A stretch of DNA of 64,000 bases from Ditibartonella apis (GCF_001952075.1 NZ_LXYU01000001.1:682001-746000), one strand, 5' to 3'; shown: positions 1-9,539, counted from the stretch's first letter. Translations and numbers: made by a program. Notes: generated by a model from the sequence alone, not told the origin.

Positions 1-484
1 CTTGATAGTCGAACCCGTCATTTTTGAGTTGGTTTTCAAAATGGTCAAGATTGCCGAGGTTGCTTGTTTCATGGGCGGCCATATATTTACCGCTCTCTTG
101 CCAATCACAGGAAATGGCATAATGGTCTTTAAAATCACGCAAACGCTTTATGGCAAATTTATTCAATGCATAAAGCCGCCGGTCATGATCAGGAGTTGTT
201 TTGCCGCCATCCACATTGTGTGGAACATCAATGATAAAGCCGGCATTTCGTCCCGAAGTTCCTTCGCCGATTCTGAGTGCATCAATGACAGCAATCTTTG
301 CGTCCGGTTGCCGTTCGGAGAGCCGATGAGCCAATGAAAGGCCGATAAAGCCTGCTCCGATAATCACAAAATCAAAGTCTTTATTTTCTTCAAAATTTTT
401 GCCCATCGTTATTTCATGATCGGGCGATGTGGCAAACCAACCTGAAACGCCGTCGATTTTCGGCTCCACGCGAATCTGAACCAT
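1..484 (-). CDS. FAD-dependent oxidoreductase, N-terminal part (runs off the window)
   Basis: The minus strand is open from an ATG at 484 down to the window edge, giving 161 codons that begin MVQIRVEPKIDG. A dinucleotide-binding motif, VIIGAGFIGLSLA, lies near residues 45-57, then a beta strand ending in an acidic residue (AVIDA), and GTSGRNAG near residue 78. This is the N-terminal layout of the DadA/DAO family of FAD amine and amino-acid oxidoreductases. The GTSGRNAGF segment is typical of that family's flavin-contacting loop. Substrate cannot be assigned because the catalytic and substrate domains lie outside the window. The gene reads away from the ABC exporter gene in the same direction, 49 bases downstream of that gene's stop, so they may be co-transcribed. 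Confidence 0.8.
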   Translation of the reverse strand, partial: MVQIRVEPKIDGVSGWFATSPDHEITMGKNFEENKDFDFVIIGAGFIGLSLAHRLSERQPDAKIAVIDALRIGEGTSGRNAGFIIDVPHNVDGGKTTPDHDRRLYALNKFAIKRLRDFKDHYAISCDWQESGKYMAAHETSNLGNLDHFENQLKNDGFDYQ

Positions 485-533
485 AATCTGGCCTGTTTTT
501 AAATTCCTGTATTTTCTTTTCCCGTAATTGTCG

Positions 534-2327
534 TCAATGCGAAAATTGTAGTTTCGCCAAGCGCGCATAAAGGCCGTTTTGAGCAACCAGTTCGTCATGC
601 GTGCCTTCTTCGACAATAGCACCTTTATCAAGAACAACAATTCTGTCAGCTTTTAAAACTGTTGCCAAACGGTGGGCAATAACCAGCGTTGTGCGATTTT
701 TCATTAAGCCTTCAAGTGCTCTTTGTACAAGCATTTCGTTTTCCGCGTCGAGTGCAGATGTTGCTTCGTCAAGCAAAAGAAGCGGTGCATTGCGCAAAAT
801 TGCACGTGCAATGGCTATGCGTTGTTTTTGTCCGCCTGAAAGAGTGATGCCTCGCTCGCCGACTTGCGTGTCAAAACCATCTCTCAAATTGTGGATGAAG
901 TCGAGTGCATGGGCAGCCTCTGCCGCTTCTTCGATAGCTTTATTATCGGCCAAAGGATTACCAAAAGCGATATTTTCCCGCAACGTTCCATCAAAAATGG
1001 CGACATCCTGCGGTACATAGGCAATGCGTGAGCGTAAATCCTCAAGCTTGACTTTGGAAATTTCTGTACCATCAAAAGTAATATTGCCGCTATCGGGATC
1101 ATAAAAACGCAAGATCAATGAAAAAATTGTACTTTTGCCGCCGCCGGACGGGCCAACAAAAGCTACCGTCTCTCCGGCTTTGATGGAAAATGTCAAATTG
1201 TGTAAGACAGGTTGGGATTTTCTGGTCGGATAGGCAAAATCGACATGATTGAAGTCGATCGCACCCCGTGCCGGTTCCGGCAGTTTCAACGGGGCGGCGG
1301 GAACAGTAATTGTAGTTTTTTCAACAAGCAATTCGGCAAGTCTTTCGGCAGCCCCTGTCGCCTGTGCGAGCTCCGCACCAACTTCCGATAACTGACCGAA
1401 TGCACTTGCACCGAAAACCGCATAAAGAACGAATTGCCCTAATGTTCCGGCAGTCATGGTTTTGTCCAGAACATCATTCGAGCCAATCCATAACACGGCT
1501 ACAACACTACCAAAGACAAGAAAAATAGCAAAAGCGGTTAAAAATGCACGCGATAAAATCGACCCGCGTGCCGATTGGAAAGCGCGTTCGATCAATTGGG
1601 AAAACCGTTTATTGACATTTTGTTCAGCCGTAAAAGCCTGAATGGTGCGGATAGCGCTTACCTGTTCGGAAGCAAGTGCTGTCGCGTCGGCAAGACGGTC
1701 TTGTGCAAGGCGGGTTCTTTTGCGCACTTTGCGACCGAAAACAATGAGCGGAATAACAACAATGGGAATTGCCACAAGCACCATTGCCGACAGTTTCGGA
1801 CTGGTTACAATCATCATGATAATGGCGCCAACAGCCATGATAATATTGCGTAAGAAAACCGAAGCTGTAGCACCGACAGCCGATTTTACTTGTGTTGTAT
1901 CGGCTGACAAGCGCGAGATAATTTCACCGGAACGGGATTTATCAAAAAATTCCGGTGACAGACTGATAATATGGGAAAAAACATCACGCCGGAGATCCGC
2001 CACCACATGTTCACCCAAAGTAATCACCGAATAATAACGACCGGCTGAAGCAAGAGCCAGAATTGCAGCAAGCAGAAAGAGCACCGCAAAATAGGAATTG
2101 ATCATGGTTCCGTTGCTTAAACTAAAGCCATGATCGAGCATACGGCGGATTGCAATGGGAAGCGCCAGCATGACAAGGGCAGCAACAATCAAAGAAACAG
2201 CAGCCGAAAAGGCAAGTTTTTTATAGCGGAATACATAAGGTTGCAGTGCTGATAATGGACGCAAACTATGTTTTTTCGGGGCAGATAGTCTTTTTTCGCC
2301 ATTTTCCATGCTGTTCTTCTTATCCAT
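534..2327 (-). CDS. ABC exporter, fused permease and ATPase (MsbA-like)
   Basis: A 597-residue half-transporter that would work as a homodimer in the inner membrane, using ATP hydrolysis to export a substrate. Residues about 35-325 carry six hydrophobic segments of the exporter fold. The ATPase follows from about 355, with Walker A GPSGGGKST (392-400), signature LSGGQ (496-500), Walker B LLLLDEATSALD (about 516-527) and the switch histidine in VIAHRLAT. Domain order and length match MsbA and related lipid or drug exporters. The N-terminal tail of about 30 residues is polar and basic. The substrate is not readable from the sequence; lipid, peptide or drug export are all possible. It sits divergently from rpmE. 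Confidence 0.9.
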   Translation of the reverse strand: MDKKNSMENGEKRLSAPKKHSLRPLSALQPYVFRYKKLAFSAAVSLIVAALVMLALPIAIRRMLDHGFSLSNGTMINSYFAVLFLLAAILALASAGRYYSVITLGEHVVADLRRDVFSHIISLSPEFFDKSRSGEIISRLSADTTQVKSAVGATASVFLRNIIMAVGAIIMMIVTSPKLSAMVLVAIPIVVIPLIVFGRKVRKRTRLAQDRLADATALASEQVSAIRTIQAFTAEQNVNKRFSQLIERAFQSARGSILSRAFLTAFAIFLVFGSVVAVLWIGSNDVLDKTMTAGTLGQFVLYAVFGASAFGQLSEVGAELAQATGAAERLAELLVEKTTITVPAAPLKLPEPARGAIDFNHVDFAYPTRKSQPVLHNLTFSIKAGETVAFVGPSGGGKSTIFSLILRFYDPDSGNITFDGTEISKVKLEDLRSRIAYVPQDVAIFDGTLRENIAFGNPLADNKAIEEAAEAAHALDFIHNLRDGFDTQVGERGITLSGGQKQRIAIARAILRNAPLLLLDEATSALDAENEMLVQRALEGLMKNRTTLVIAHRLATVLKADRIVVLDKGAIVEEGTHDELVAQNGLYARLAKLQFSH

Positions 2328-2495
2328 ATTCTATTGTGCCCTTGTGCTATCGTTCGTGCTGTTGTATAGGCAACACCAGATTTTTATCGAAGTCCGGCCA
2401 CGCCCGGGCTTTGTTTACCAAATTGATGAACGGATGGCATCATGAAAATACACCATGTAACCGTTCGTTACCGTTAGAAGCAGGAAGTTCGCGTC

Positions 2496-2717
2496 ATGAA
2501 AGCTGATATTCATCCCGATTACCACACCATCAAGGTTGTGATGACAGATGGCACCGAGTATTTCACCCGCTCCACTTGGGGCAAAGAGGGTGATACCATG
2601 AATCTTGATATTGATCCGAGAACACATCCGGCTTGGACTGGTGGTTCACAGACTCTCGTTGATCGCGGTGGTCGTGTTTCCAAGTTCAAAAACCGTTTCG
2701 GCAATCTCGGCCTTTAA
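2496..2717 (+). CDS. rpmE: 50S ribosomal protein bL31
   Basis: A 73-residue protein matching bacterial L31: N-terminal MKADIHPDY, the central STWGKEGD and the C-terminal basic segment [10 protein letters not shown]31 is a late-assembling protein of the large ribosomal subunit that bridges to the small subunit. It lacks the zinc-binding CxxC pair of the C+ class, so it is the zinc-independent form. A GGAAG-type ribosome binding site lies about 9 bases before the ATG. It is a single-gene unit with its own strong terminator just downstream. A short repeat (GTAAC-N5-GTTAC, 2457-2471) in the leader could matter for regulation, but this is only a guess. Confidence 0.95.
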   Translation: MKADIHPDYHTIKVVMTDGTEYFTRSTWGKEGDTMNLDIDPRTHPAWTGGSQTLVDRGGRVSKFKNRFGNLGL

Positions 2718-2737
2718 TAAGTTTCTATTTCCCTTTA

Positions 2738-2770
2738 AAACCCGCCAATCTGGCGGGTTTTTTATTTTTT
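2738..2770 (+). terminator. rho-independent terminator of rpmE
   Basis: A 10-bp perfect stem (2738-2747 with 2751-2760, AAACCCGCCA and its complement) with a 3-base loop is followed by a T-rich run. It starts 21 bases after the rpmE stop. Confidence 0.9.
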
Positions 2771-2953
2771 TAAACATCACAGTTATTCTGATAGTTACGG
2801 TATTGTCTAACTGCACATCTGAAACGGATGTTGAAAGACTTGGTTGTCACCGCAGACAAGAAACTAAAGGTCGAGAAAAATTATAACTATCTTGAGGTAA
2901 AAACCTGCTCTCGAAAAGAAGCTACTTTTTAAAAAGCAACCGACTTTTGAGCA

Positions 2954-3038
2954 GGAGATAAATCCGACGATTGGAAGATAAATTCACCGCCTCAATAAAA
3001 TCCTGTGAACGGGAGATAAATCCGTCGCCTCAATAAAA
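2954..3038. repeat. three imperfect copies of a GAGATAAATCCG-type repeat
   Basis: In the 320-base gap between rpmE and yebC, copies begin near 2954, 2975 and 3011. They share GAGATAAATCCG(T)CG, and the second and third continue into CGCCTCAATAAAA. No open reading frame that looks real runs through the gap. The repeat does not resemble a known insertion or REP element that I recognise. The rest of 2771-2953 shows nothing interpretable. Confidence 0.6.
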
Positions 3039-3074
3039 AACCGGCTTTCAGGGGGTACCCCCCCGAAAGCCGGT
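3035..3074 (-). terminator. rho-independent terminator of yebC
   Basis: The stem ACCGGCTTTC (3040-3049) pairs perfectly with 3065-3074, and an inner GGGGG/CCCCC stem extends it. On the minus strand the hairpin is followed by a T run (A run at 3035-3040 on the plus strand). It lies 31 bases past the yebC stop. Confidence 0.9.
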
Positions 3075-3105
3075 ACAATTCAGTTTGAAAAACTTAAAGA
3101 ATAAT

Positions 3106-3855
3106 TTATTCGGCGGCAAGCTTTGCCATGACTTCGTCACTAACCTCGAAATTGGCATAGACGTTCTGGACGTCATCATCTTCTTCCAAAGTGGAAATCA
3201 GACGAAGAACCGATTCGGCTTTTTCTTCATCAATCGGCGTTGTTGTTGTCGGCTTCCAGACAACTTTGACCGATTCGGCTTCGCCAAGTGCGGCTTCAAG
3301 TGCTTTGGAAACTTCGCCGACATTTTCAAAAGCACAGGTAATGACGTGGCCATCTTCATCAGACTGGACATCATCGGCACCGGCTTCAATAGCGGCTTCC
3401 ATAACTTTATCCGCGTCACCGGCTTCCGGTTTATAAACAATTTCGCCAACGCGATTGAACATGAAGCCGACCGAACCTGTTTCACCCAACGCACCACCTG
3501 CTTTGGTGAAAGCGGCACGAACATTGGAGGCTGTACGGTTGCGATTATCTGTCAAAGCTTCGACAATAACAGCAACGCCGGCCGGGCCGTAACCCTCGTA
3601 GCGGACTTCTTCATAATTTTCACCATCATTACCGGCAGCCTTTTTAATCGCCCGTTCGATATTATCTTTCGGCATAGACTGGGCTCTCGCATTTTGCACA
3701 GCCAAGCGTAAACGGGCATTCATCGCAGGATCCGGCACACCAAGCTTGGCCGCAACTGTAATTTCGCGGGCGAGTTTGGAAAACATCTTCGAGCGCATCG
3801 CATCCTGACGACCTTTGCGATGCATAATATTCTTAAACTGTGAATGGCCTGACAT
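3106..3855 (-). CDS. yebC: YebC/PmpR family DNA-binding regulator
   Basis: A 249-residue protein with the family's N-terminal [19 protein letters not shown] signature, the usual length of about 245, and the acidic C-terminal region. YebC proteins bind DNA in some bacteria; more recent work shows that members of the family help ribosomes translate difficult, proline-rich stretches. The role here cannot be read from sequence alone. It sits downstream of ymdB and fau on the same strand, a common neighbourhood in the Hyphomicrobiales. A terminator closes the transcript at 3040-3074. Confidence 0.95.
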   Translation of the reverse strand: MSGHSQFKNIMHRKGRQDAMRSKMFSKLAREITVAAKLGVPDPAMNARLRLAVQNARAQSMPKDNIERAIKKAAGNDGENYEEVRYEGYGPAGVAVIVEALTDNRNRTASNVRAAFTKAGGALGETGSVGFMFNRVGEIVYKPEAGDADKVMEAAIEAGADDVQSDEDGHVITCAFENVGEVSKALEAALGEAESVKVVWKPTTTTPIDEEKAESVLRLISTLEEDDDVQNVYANFEVSDEVMAKLAAE

Positions 3856-3988
3856 AGATCACCTTTCGGTTTTCACCGACAGCGAGCCTTGGAATGATCG
3901 AAGTATCCTGTCGGACAATGTTCTAATAAAAATCTGAATGAGCGCCTTATACGGAAAACGAGTGAAAAGGTAAAGAGTTGCGCATCTT

Positions 3989-4810
3989 TCACCAAAAATC
4001 CGGCAAGCATTCTTCCAATCGCGGTCCAAGTCGCAAGGCGGATACTTTTTCTGCAAGCCCTGTACGGTCGGAAATTTCAACCGCAAGTCCACAAATGGTT
4101 GCAGGCCCGCTTGCCGGTTCATAGCGGCCACGCGATATTTTGGTAACAAAACGGTTGAGCGGCTCTTCTTTATCCATACCAAGTGACGAATCATAATCAC
4201 CACACATACCGGCATCCGACATAAACGCCGTACCGCCGTTAAAAATCTGATAATCGGCTGTCGGAACATGGGTATGAGTGCCCACCACCACACTGGCGCG
4301 GCCATCAAGAAAATGGCCAAAACATTGTTTTTCGCTTGTTGCTTCGGCATGGAAATCAAAAATCACGGCATCGGCCTGCTCGCCGAGCGGACATTCGCCG
4401 ACAATGCGTTCGGCTGCCTCGAACGGGTCATCAAGATCAGGATGCATGAATACCCGTCCCATAACATTGGCAACAAGGACACGCGCACCGTTTTTGGCAA
4501 TATAGACACCTGAACCTTTACCTACAGTCCCTTTCGGGAAATTTGCGGGTCTTAAAAACCGGTCGGCATGATCGGCATAATTTAAAGTTTCTTTCTGGTC
4601 GAAAGCATGGTTACCGGTGGTAACAACATTTGCACCGGCTTCCAGTGTTTCATTATAGATTTTTTCGGTAATGCCAAAACCGGAAGCAGCGTTTTCTCCG
4701 TTGACGACGACAAAGTCGAGTTTAAGACCGGATATCAGGCCTGGTAACTTCTGGAACACTGCCGTGCGGCCGGATTTACCAACCATGTCACCTAAAAATA
4801 AAAATCTCAT
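3989..4810 (-). CDS. ymdB: YmdB family metallophosphoesterase
   Basis: A 273-residue protein with calcineurin-like phosphoesterase metal sites: FLGDMVGKSGR near residue 5, NGENAASG near 38, TGNHAFDQ near 66 and the HTHVPTADY histidines near 178. It matches the family of about 265 residues (TIGR00282-type) whose studied Bacillus member hydrolyses 2',3'-cyclic nucleotides and uses two metal ions. It is cytoplasmic, with no signal peptide. The start follows fau by 20 bases, so the two are probably one operon. Confidence 0.93.
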   Translation of the reverse strand: MRFLFLGDMVGKSGRTAVFQKLPGLISGLKLDFVVVNGENAASGFGITEKIYNETLEAGANVVTTGNHAFDQKETLNYADHADRFLRPANFPKGTVGKGSGVYIAKNGARVLVANVMGRVFMHPDLDDPFEAAERIVGECPLGEQADAVIFDFHAEATSEKQCFGHFLDGRASVVVGTHTHVPTADYQIFNGGTAFMSDAGMCGDYDSSLGMDKEEPLNRFVTKISRGRYEPASGPATICGLAVEISDRTGLAEKVSALRLGPRLEECLPDFW

Positions 4811-4830
4811 AATTCTACTCTAAACATCTC

Positions 4831-5397
4831 TTAAAACGATCTTAAACCACTTTCGGTGAGTATCATTGCCAATTTTTGATCGTGTGGTTCGGCTGGAATT
4901 GACAAAACTTCCTGACAATCGAAAGCAAGTCCTATCAATAAAGGGTTATGCCCGTTTTCTCGCATGCTTGCAATTGCCCGATCATAGTAACCGGCACCAT
5001 AACCAATCCTGTTTCCTGTGCTATCAAAAGCCGAAAGCGGAACGAGAAGTGTTTCGGGCTCGACGATTTTTGCTTCTTCAGAGGGTCCCACCGTACCAAA
5101 GCCCATATCAATGAGTTTTCTGTCATCATCGAAGATTCTGAAAACCATTGTTGTTTTATCAATGATCGCAGGTAAAGCCAGTGTAAAGCCATGTTCTTTT
5201 AGCGCCAACATGATCGGACGCGGGTCGATTTCGCTTTTGATTGGCCAGAACCCTGCAACAGTTTTGCCTTTTAAAATGGCAAGCAGCTTTTGAAGCTCAT
5301 CGACAAGCTTTTGTGAAATGATAGTGCGTTGTTCTTGCCGCATCCGGTCGCGTCTTGCCAGTGCTTCCTGTCGAAGTGTTTTTTTGCTGATTGTCAT
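4831..5397 (-). CDS. fau: 5-formyltetrahydrofolate cyclo-ligase
   Basis: Converts 5-formyltetrahydrofolate to 5,10-methenyltetrahydrofolate with ATP, salvaging a storage form of folate. The family signatures are present: KKTLRQEALARRD at the N-terminus, the substrate-binding FWPIKSEIDPRP, and the ATP-binding loop GYGAGYYDR near residue 135. I chose the ATG at 5397 because a GGAAA motif precedes it; an upstream in-frame ATG at 5418 would add seven residues. In proteobacteria this gene commonly lies just downstream of the 6S RNA gene, which fits the candidate RNA upstream. ymdB follows on the same strand. Confidence 0.92.
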   Translation of the reverse strand: MTISKKTLRQEALARRDRMRQEQRTIISQKLVDELQKLLAILKGKTVAGFWPIKSEIDPRPIMLALKEHGFTLALPAIIDKTTMVFRIFDDDRKLIDMGFGTVGPSEEAKIVEPETLLVPLSAFDSTGNRIGYGAGYYDRAIASMRENGHNPLLIGLAFDCQEVLSIPAEPHDQKLAMILTESGLRSF

Positions 5398-5418
5398 ATT
5401 TCCAGAAACTATTTGCAT

Positions 5419-5949
5419 TTATGACGATTTCTTCAAAACCTGCCGGATGATTTGCAGGTCAAAATTCGGTTTAACGTTAACGATAATGGACGATCATCCG
5501 GTTTTGTCAAAGCTGTTTTACAAAATCTTGCCAAGAGAACAGTGGAAACCGGCAACGCTTATTGAATGATTGGTCATACAACATTGTTAGTTGGCAGGTG
5601 TTCCGGACATTACGATGGTGTCACAAAGCGGACAACTGTCTGGCAGCAAGCCGCATAATATTCCATCATTTTGGAAGACAGTAATTTTTAAACGACACTC
5701 GAATTATTTGTTTCGACAAACATAAAAGGGAAATTTGTTTATTGTTTTGAATGTTTTTTCATAAATTTCGGAATTCTCTCAAGAAATACCGACAAGAAAA
5801 TAATCGGAAAATTGGCAATTCGATGGATAATTACGGCAATGGATAATGATGACAGGACGGAACAGCCGGTTACATAAAGTGCCTATGGAAAACATCAAGG
5901 TTCAAGTGAGCGGATAGAAGAAAACTTACGGAACCTGAAACGGGAAAGA
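5419..5949. other. intergenic stretch with no gene seen
   Basis: About 530 bases upstream of fau. The plus-strand frames are short and lack ribosome binding sites. The stretch near 5700-5830 is A+T rich. If the RNA proposed at 5950-6140 is real, its 3' end and the fau promoter or leader lie here. Confidence 0.5.
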
Positions 5950-6140
5950 ATCTATGAGGGTAACCGAATGATTGCTTGTAAGGAGAGCGATTTAGAGAGA
6001 AGGAAGTGGCGATCCGCAGCAACCGGTGGAATGTATTTGATCCCGGGAAACCTACAACGTAGGTGGGCGCCATATGAAAAGGCCCACGAGCCTAATCAGG
6101 GACAGCTCCCTTAGAGATCAATAAGGCCCCGGGGATGCAG
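5950..6140 (-). ncRNA. ssrS: candidate 6S RNA (ssrS), approximate ends
   Basis: 6S RNA binds sigma-70 RNA polymerase and often lies immediately upstream of fau/ygfA, as this region does. On the minus strand there are several short paired elements: GGGA/TCCC around 6102-6111, GTGGGC with GCCCAC (about 6066-6088), and CCTAC/GTAGG (6052-6064). The later run TGCTGCGGATCG resembles the conserved 3' side of enterobacterial 6S. The G+C content is well above the A+T-rich surroundings. I cannot define exact ends or fold the molecule, and the family assignment rests on position plus partial resemblance. Confidence 0.5.
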
Positions 6141-6271
6141 TTATTCCTGTCGAGAAGAGCAGAACGCCTCGGCCAATATAGGTCAAGTCAATGCTTGTTA
6201 CCAGTCTGCTATGATGTTTTTGAAGAGTAATTTTCATTCGCCTCTTCACCTTGTCTGATTTGACGGAAAAA

Positions 6272-6970
6272 TCAAATGGCTTGTCCTGTCTGGTCTTCAA
6301 GAATATCGGCAACATGTTTTTGTGCGCGTTGCATTTGCGGATAAATTTTCAAGGCATCTTCATAAGCGTGAAGCGCAAGTTTATTGCGTCCGGTCATTTC
6401 CAGAATCGATCCGACAAGAAACAGAGCGTTGTAATTTCGGGGTTCCAGTGCAAGTGACCGTTGTAAATCACTCATTGCGAGTTTCAGGTCATTCAATTGT
6501 ACATGAACTGCCGCACGACGCGCCCATCCTTCGGCATAATCGGGCTTCAAGGCAACCACATTATCAAGAAAATCAAGCGCCATGGCGTAATCTTGTTCGT
6601 TAATTGCATCTTCCGCCCATTGCATCAGAAGATCAATCGTATCACTTCCCGATTGCGCCCATAGGCCCTGAATCTGGCGGCTTAACTTTGCCGCTTCCTT
6701 GTAATTGGGGGTTCGTTTCAAAACAGCAAGCAAACGGTCAAGCTCGGCCTGTTTTTTTTGTGCCGCGTTCTGATCTTTCCCAAGATCAGGCAATGCTTCT
6801 TCCTGAGACGGCTTTTCGGGAATCATATCCTCCGGTGACAAAGGCGGAGAATCAGGGTCTTCTTGTGGCGGCAGTTCCGGCAGACCTTGAGAAAAAGCGA
6901 AAGAAGGCGACAAAGAAATCGCGATTGATAGCGACATAATGAAAAAACGAATTTTCAATCTGTTCAACAT
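6272..6970 (-). CDS. exported TPR-repeat protein
   Basis: A 232-residue protein with an N-terminal hydrophobic signal sequence (about residues 9-28, ending near SFAFSQ). A Pro/Glu-rich linker follows, then tetratricopeptide repeats: DYAMALDFLDNVVALKPDYAEGWARRA and NDLKLAMSDLQRS...PRNYNAL are clear TPR units, around residues 120-215. It is probably periplasmic and mediates protein-protein contacts. I chose the ATG at 6970 because GAGGAA lies 6 bases upstream; an adjacent in-frame ATG at 6973 is too close to that motif. The specific partner is unknown. The upstream neighbour is rpmJ, with its terminator between them. Confidence 0.8.
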   Translation of the reverse strand: MLNRLKIRFFIMSLSIAISLSPSFAFSQGLPELPPQEDPDSPPLSPEDMIPEKPSQEEALPDLGKDQNAAQKKQAELDRLLAVLKRTPNYKEAAKLSRQIQGLWAQSGSDTIDLLMQWAEDAINEQDYAMALDFLDNVVALKPDYAEGWARRAAVHVQLNDLKLAMSDLQRSLALEPRNYNALFLVGSILEMTGRNKLALHAYEDALKIYPQMQRAQKHVADILEDQTGQAI

Positions 6971-7132
6971 CATTTCCTCTGTCGCAGCCGTTTCTTTCCA
7001 GGTTGTATGAAACCCGTGGCATATGATTTTGCCATAGAAAGTTTGCAGCAATATCAAGGTCTGCAACTATATCTGGCTGCGATCTTATATGGAGGAAAGA
7101 ATCGAAGCAATGCTTGAAAAATCGAGCGTAAT

Positions 7133-7161
7133 AAAAAAGGCTCCCGAAAGGAGCCTTTTTT
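7133..7161 (-). terminator. terminator of rpmJ (possibly bidirectional)
   Basis: The stem GGCTCC/GGAGCC with loop CGAAA is flanked by A and T runs on both sides. It lies 18 bases past the rpmJ stop. Confidence 0.85.
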
Positions 7162-7179
7162 AAACAATATATCAAATAA

Positions 7180-7305
7180 TTAACCCTGACGGGCTTTAAA
7201 GCGCGGGTTGGTCTTATTAATGATGTAAATACGACCTTTGCGGCGAACCATGCGGTTGTCGCGGTGACGACCCTTAAGCGCTCTGAGCGAATTTTTAATT
7301 TTCAT
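7180..7305 (-). CDS. rpmJ: 50S ribosomal protein bL36
   Basis: A 41-residue basic protein beginning [17 protein letters not shown] and ending PRFKARQG. This is the longer, zinc-free L36 type common in alphaproteobacteria, without the CxxC residues of the classical form. L36 stabilises the large subunit near the peptidyl-transferase centre. It stands alone, away from the ribosomal protein operons, with its own terminator downstream. Confidence 0.93.
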   Translation of the reverse strand: MKIKNSLRALKGRHRDNRMVRRKGRIYIINKTNPRFKARQG

Positions 7306-7497
7306 TTCAATCACCGTTTGTATAACCCGTCGCCGGGTAAAAGGATTGGACCCTTGACAGGGCTTGAATTTCGTCGGTCAAATAGCCTGACGATAGAGGG
7401 TTTGTCAACTGCAAATCACGCAAAAATAGTGTTTCTAGTGTCAAACTCTATCAAGAATTAAGCTTTTGGCGCGTTGATGCGTGCCTTTTATCCATTA

Positions 7498-8577
7498 TCA
7501 GGCACGACCGGTCAGCCGGACGATATGGCCCATTTTCCTTCCGCTTCTTACCTCCGCTTTACCATAAAGGTCGATGAAGGTTTGCGGTTCGGCTAATAAA
7601 TCGGGCAAGCGTTTCACATCTTCGCCAATCAGATTTTCCATAACACAATTGCTATGCCGCGTTGTTTTCCCCAAGGGAAGACCGGTGACCGCCCGTATAT
7701 GCTGCTCGAATTGCGAGACAAGGCAGGCAGCCTCTGTCCAATGGCCGGAATTGTGAACACGCGGTGCCAATTCATTGGCTATGACCGAGCCATCTTCCAG
7801 AACAAAAAATTCCACCCCGATCACACCGATATAATCAAGTTCGTGAAGAATCGTTTCTGCTGCCTTTTGCGCCGCGTCAGCGGTTTTTTTGTCAATAGAA
7901 GCGGGAACGGTGGATGTCCTTAAAATTCCATCACGGTGAACATTTTCAGGGCAATCATAAAAGGCAACGTGTCCGTTGAAATCACGTGCTGCAATAACCG
8001 ATATTTCTTTTTTGAATGGAACGAATCCTTCAAGAATGGCAGGCGCATTGCCGATATCGGCAAGGGCTTTATCAATTTCTTCCTCGGTTGGATTATCAAG
8101 CCGTACCTGTCCCTTGCCATCATAACCGAATCGGCGTGATTTCAGAATGCCTTTGCCGCCGACATTGCCAAGACCGGCAATCAGCATTTGCCGATTATCA
8201 ACGAGAAACCAAGGGGCGGTTTTAATGCAGCTTTCATTCAAAAATTTCTTTTCGGTAAAACGATCCTGAGAAACTTCGAGCGCCGCCGGTTGAGGTAAAA
8301 TAACTGCTTTTTTTGCCAGCCGGTCGAGGGAGCGAGCCGGAACATTTTCAAATTCGTAAGTAATGACATCGCATAGCTTGGCGAGTTCATCCAAAGCTTT
8401 TTCGTCGTCATAAGGTGCAACGATTTGACGATTGGCCGTCTGGGCTGCAGGACAATCCGGCGTGGGTTCAAGAATAATCGTATGAAATCCAAGCCGTGCA
8501 GCAGCACTCGCCATCATCCGCCCGAGCTGACCACCACCGATGATGCCGATTGTATCCCCTGGTTCAAGACTTTTCAT
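7498..8577 (-). CDS. purK: 5-(carboxyamino)imidazole ribonucleotide synthase
   Basis: An ATP-grasp enzyme of 359 residues that uses ATP and bicarbonate to carboxylate AIR to N5-CAIR in purine synthesis. The N-terminal [21 protein letters not shown] is the family's binding loop. The ATP-grasp domain includes [13 protein letters not shown] near residue 145 and the metal-binding GVEFFV...[14 protein letters not shown] near 255-275. The start overlaps the purE stop by 4 bases (ATGA), so translation is coupled and the two enzymes act consecutively. Confidence 0.97.
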   Translation of the reverse strand: MKSLEPGDTIGIIGGGQLGRMMASAAARLGFHTIILEPTPDCPAAQTANRQIVAPYDDEKALDELAKLCDVITYEFENVPARSLDRLAKKAVILPQPAALEVSQDRFTEKKFLNESCIKTAPWFLVDNRQMLIAGLGNVGGKGILKSRRFGYDGKGQVRLDNPTEEEIDKALADIGNAPAILEGFVPFKKEISVIAARDFNGHVAFYDCPENVHRDGILRTSTVPASIDKKTADAAQKAAETILHELDYIGVIGVEFFVLEDGSVIANELAPRVHNSGHWTEAACLVSQFEQHIRAVTGLPLGKTTRHSNCVMENLIGEDVKRLPDLLAEPQTFIDLYGKAEVRSGRKMGHIVRLTGRA

Positions 8578-9077
8578 TTTTTTACCTCATCGACTGGAAA
8601 TTCCGGAACATTTGCTGTCTGATTGGCACGCCATTCGTCAAGCCGTTCGGCGAGTGCTTTGTCACTCAAGGCCAACACCGAGGCGGCAAGGAGTGCCGCA
8701 TTAATGGCACCGGCTTTGCCAATGGCGAGTGTTCCGACAGGTATTCCTGCTGGCATTTGCACAATTGAAAGGAGCGAATCCTGCCCTGATAATGCACGCG
8801 ATTGAACAGGAACGCCAAATACCGGCAGACTTGTCATTGCTGCAGTCATTCCCGGCAAGTGGGCAGCTCCACCGGCTCCGGCAATAATAATCTTGAAACC
8901 GGCTTTTTTGGCGCCTTTGGCAAAATTGAACAAACGATCGGGAGTGCGGTGCGCCGAAACAATTCTTGCTTCATAGCCAATATCGAGACTTTTTAGTGTA
9001 TCAGCTGCATGATGCATTGTCTCCCAATCGGATTGGCTCCCCATAATAATGGCTACATCATGTTGTTTCGCGCTCAT
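8574..9077 (-). CDS. purE: 5-(carboxyamino)imidazole ribonucleotide mutase
   Basis: A 167-residue class I PurE that rearranges N5-CAIR to CAIR. The signatures are [11 protein letters not shown] near residue 12, SAHRTPDR near 42, [11 protein letters not shown] near 68 and the GIPVGT loop. It is the first gene of the purE-purK pair. Presence of both genes indicates the bacterial two-step route rather than the single-step animal enzyme. Confidence 0.97.
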   Translation of the reverse strand: MSAKQHDVAIIMGSQSDWETMHHAADTLKSLDIGYEARIVSAHRTPDRLFNFAKGAKKAGFKIIIAGAGGAAHLPGMTAAMTSLPVFGVPVQSRALSGQDSLLSIVQMPAGIPVGTLAIGKAGAINAALLAASVLALSDKALAERLDEWRANQTANVPEFPVDEVKK

Positions 9078-9098
9078 GGCTTTTCCTGTTACTTTATT

Positions 9099-9302
9099 TT
9101 ATGCGATGATATCGGGAATAATACGATCTTCAAGTTTTTGCAGCTGATCTTTAATTGCCAGTTTTTTCTTTTTCATCCGCTGGATTTGCAATTGGTCACA
9201 GCCTGCTTTTACCATTGCATCAATAGCTGCATCATAATCAGCATGTTCCTGCTTCAGTTTGGCAACGGCCAACTTGACATCAACCTGTTCCTGTTCTGAC
9301 AT
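9099..9302 (-). CDS. DUF465 (YdcH-like) small protein
   Basis: 67 residues, charged and predicted to form a helical hairpin. The C-terminal motif MKKKKLAIKDQLQKLED is the conserved core of DUF465. The family is small and cytoplasmic, and no molecular function is established that I can name. It lies 21 bases upstream of purE on the same strand. A second DUF465 protein is encoded divergently at 9540, so the two are paralogues. Confidence 0.85.
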   Translation of the reverse strand: MSEQEQVDVKLAVAKLKQEHADYDAAIDAMVKAGCDQLQIQRMKKKKLAIKDQLQKLEDRIIPDIIA

Positions 9303-9539
9303 TCTATGGCCGTCCTATTTTGGCATGGAGCTTGTTCATCGGGCAGTCTTTAAAGCTTTCCATCAATTTTTTCGCCTATACCACGAAAGGAAAGTTGCGG
9401 AAATGTTTAATTGTCAAAATCTGTGGCAATTGATTTTGAAGTCGACAATTAATCTTAAAGATGCCAAGTTGTTTTTTGCCGATTGAAAAAGGCTTCGCAA
9501 GAAATATGAAGTTAATATCAAAGAATAAGGAGCATGGTT

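Noticed and set aside
2605-2886. 93-codon frame after rpmE
   Set aside because: Starts inside rpmE, runs through its terminator and has no family resemblance.
3085-3711. 208-codon plus-strand frame opposite yebC
   Set aside because: Antisense shadow of a well-recognised gene, with a Phe/Asn/Cys-rich composition.
5870-6073. 67-codon minus-strand frame in the gap upstream of fau
   Set aside because: Overlaps the candidate 6S RNA; it is probably a chance frame in a structured RNA gene.
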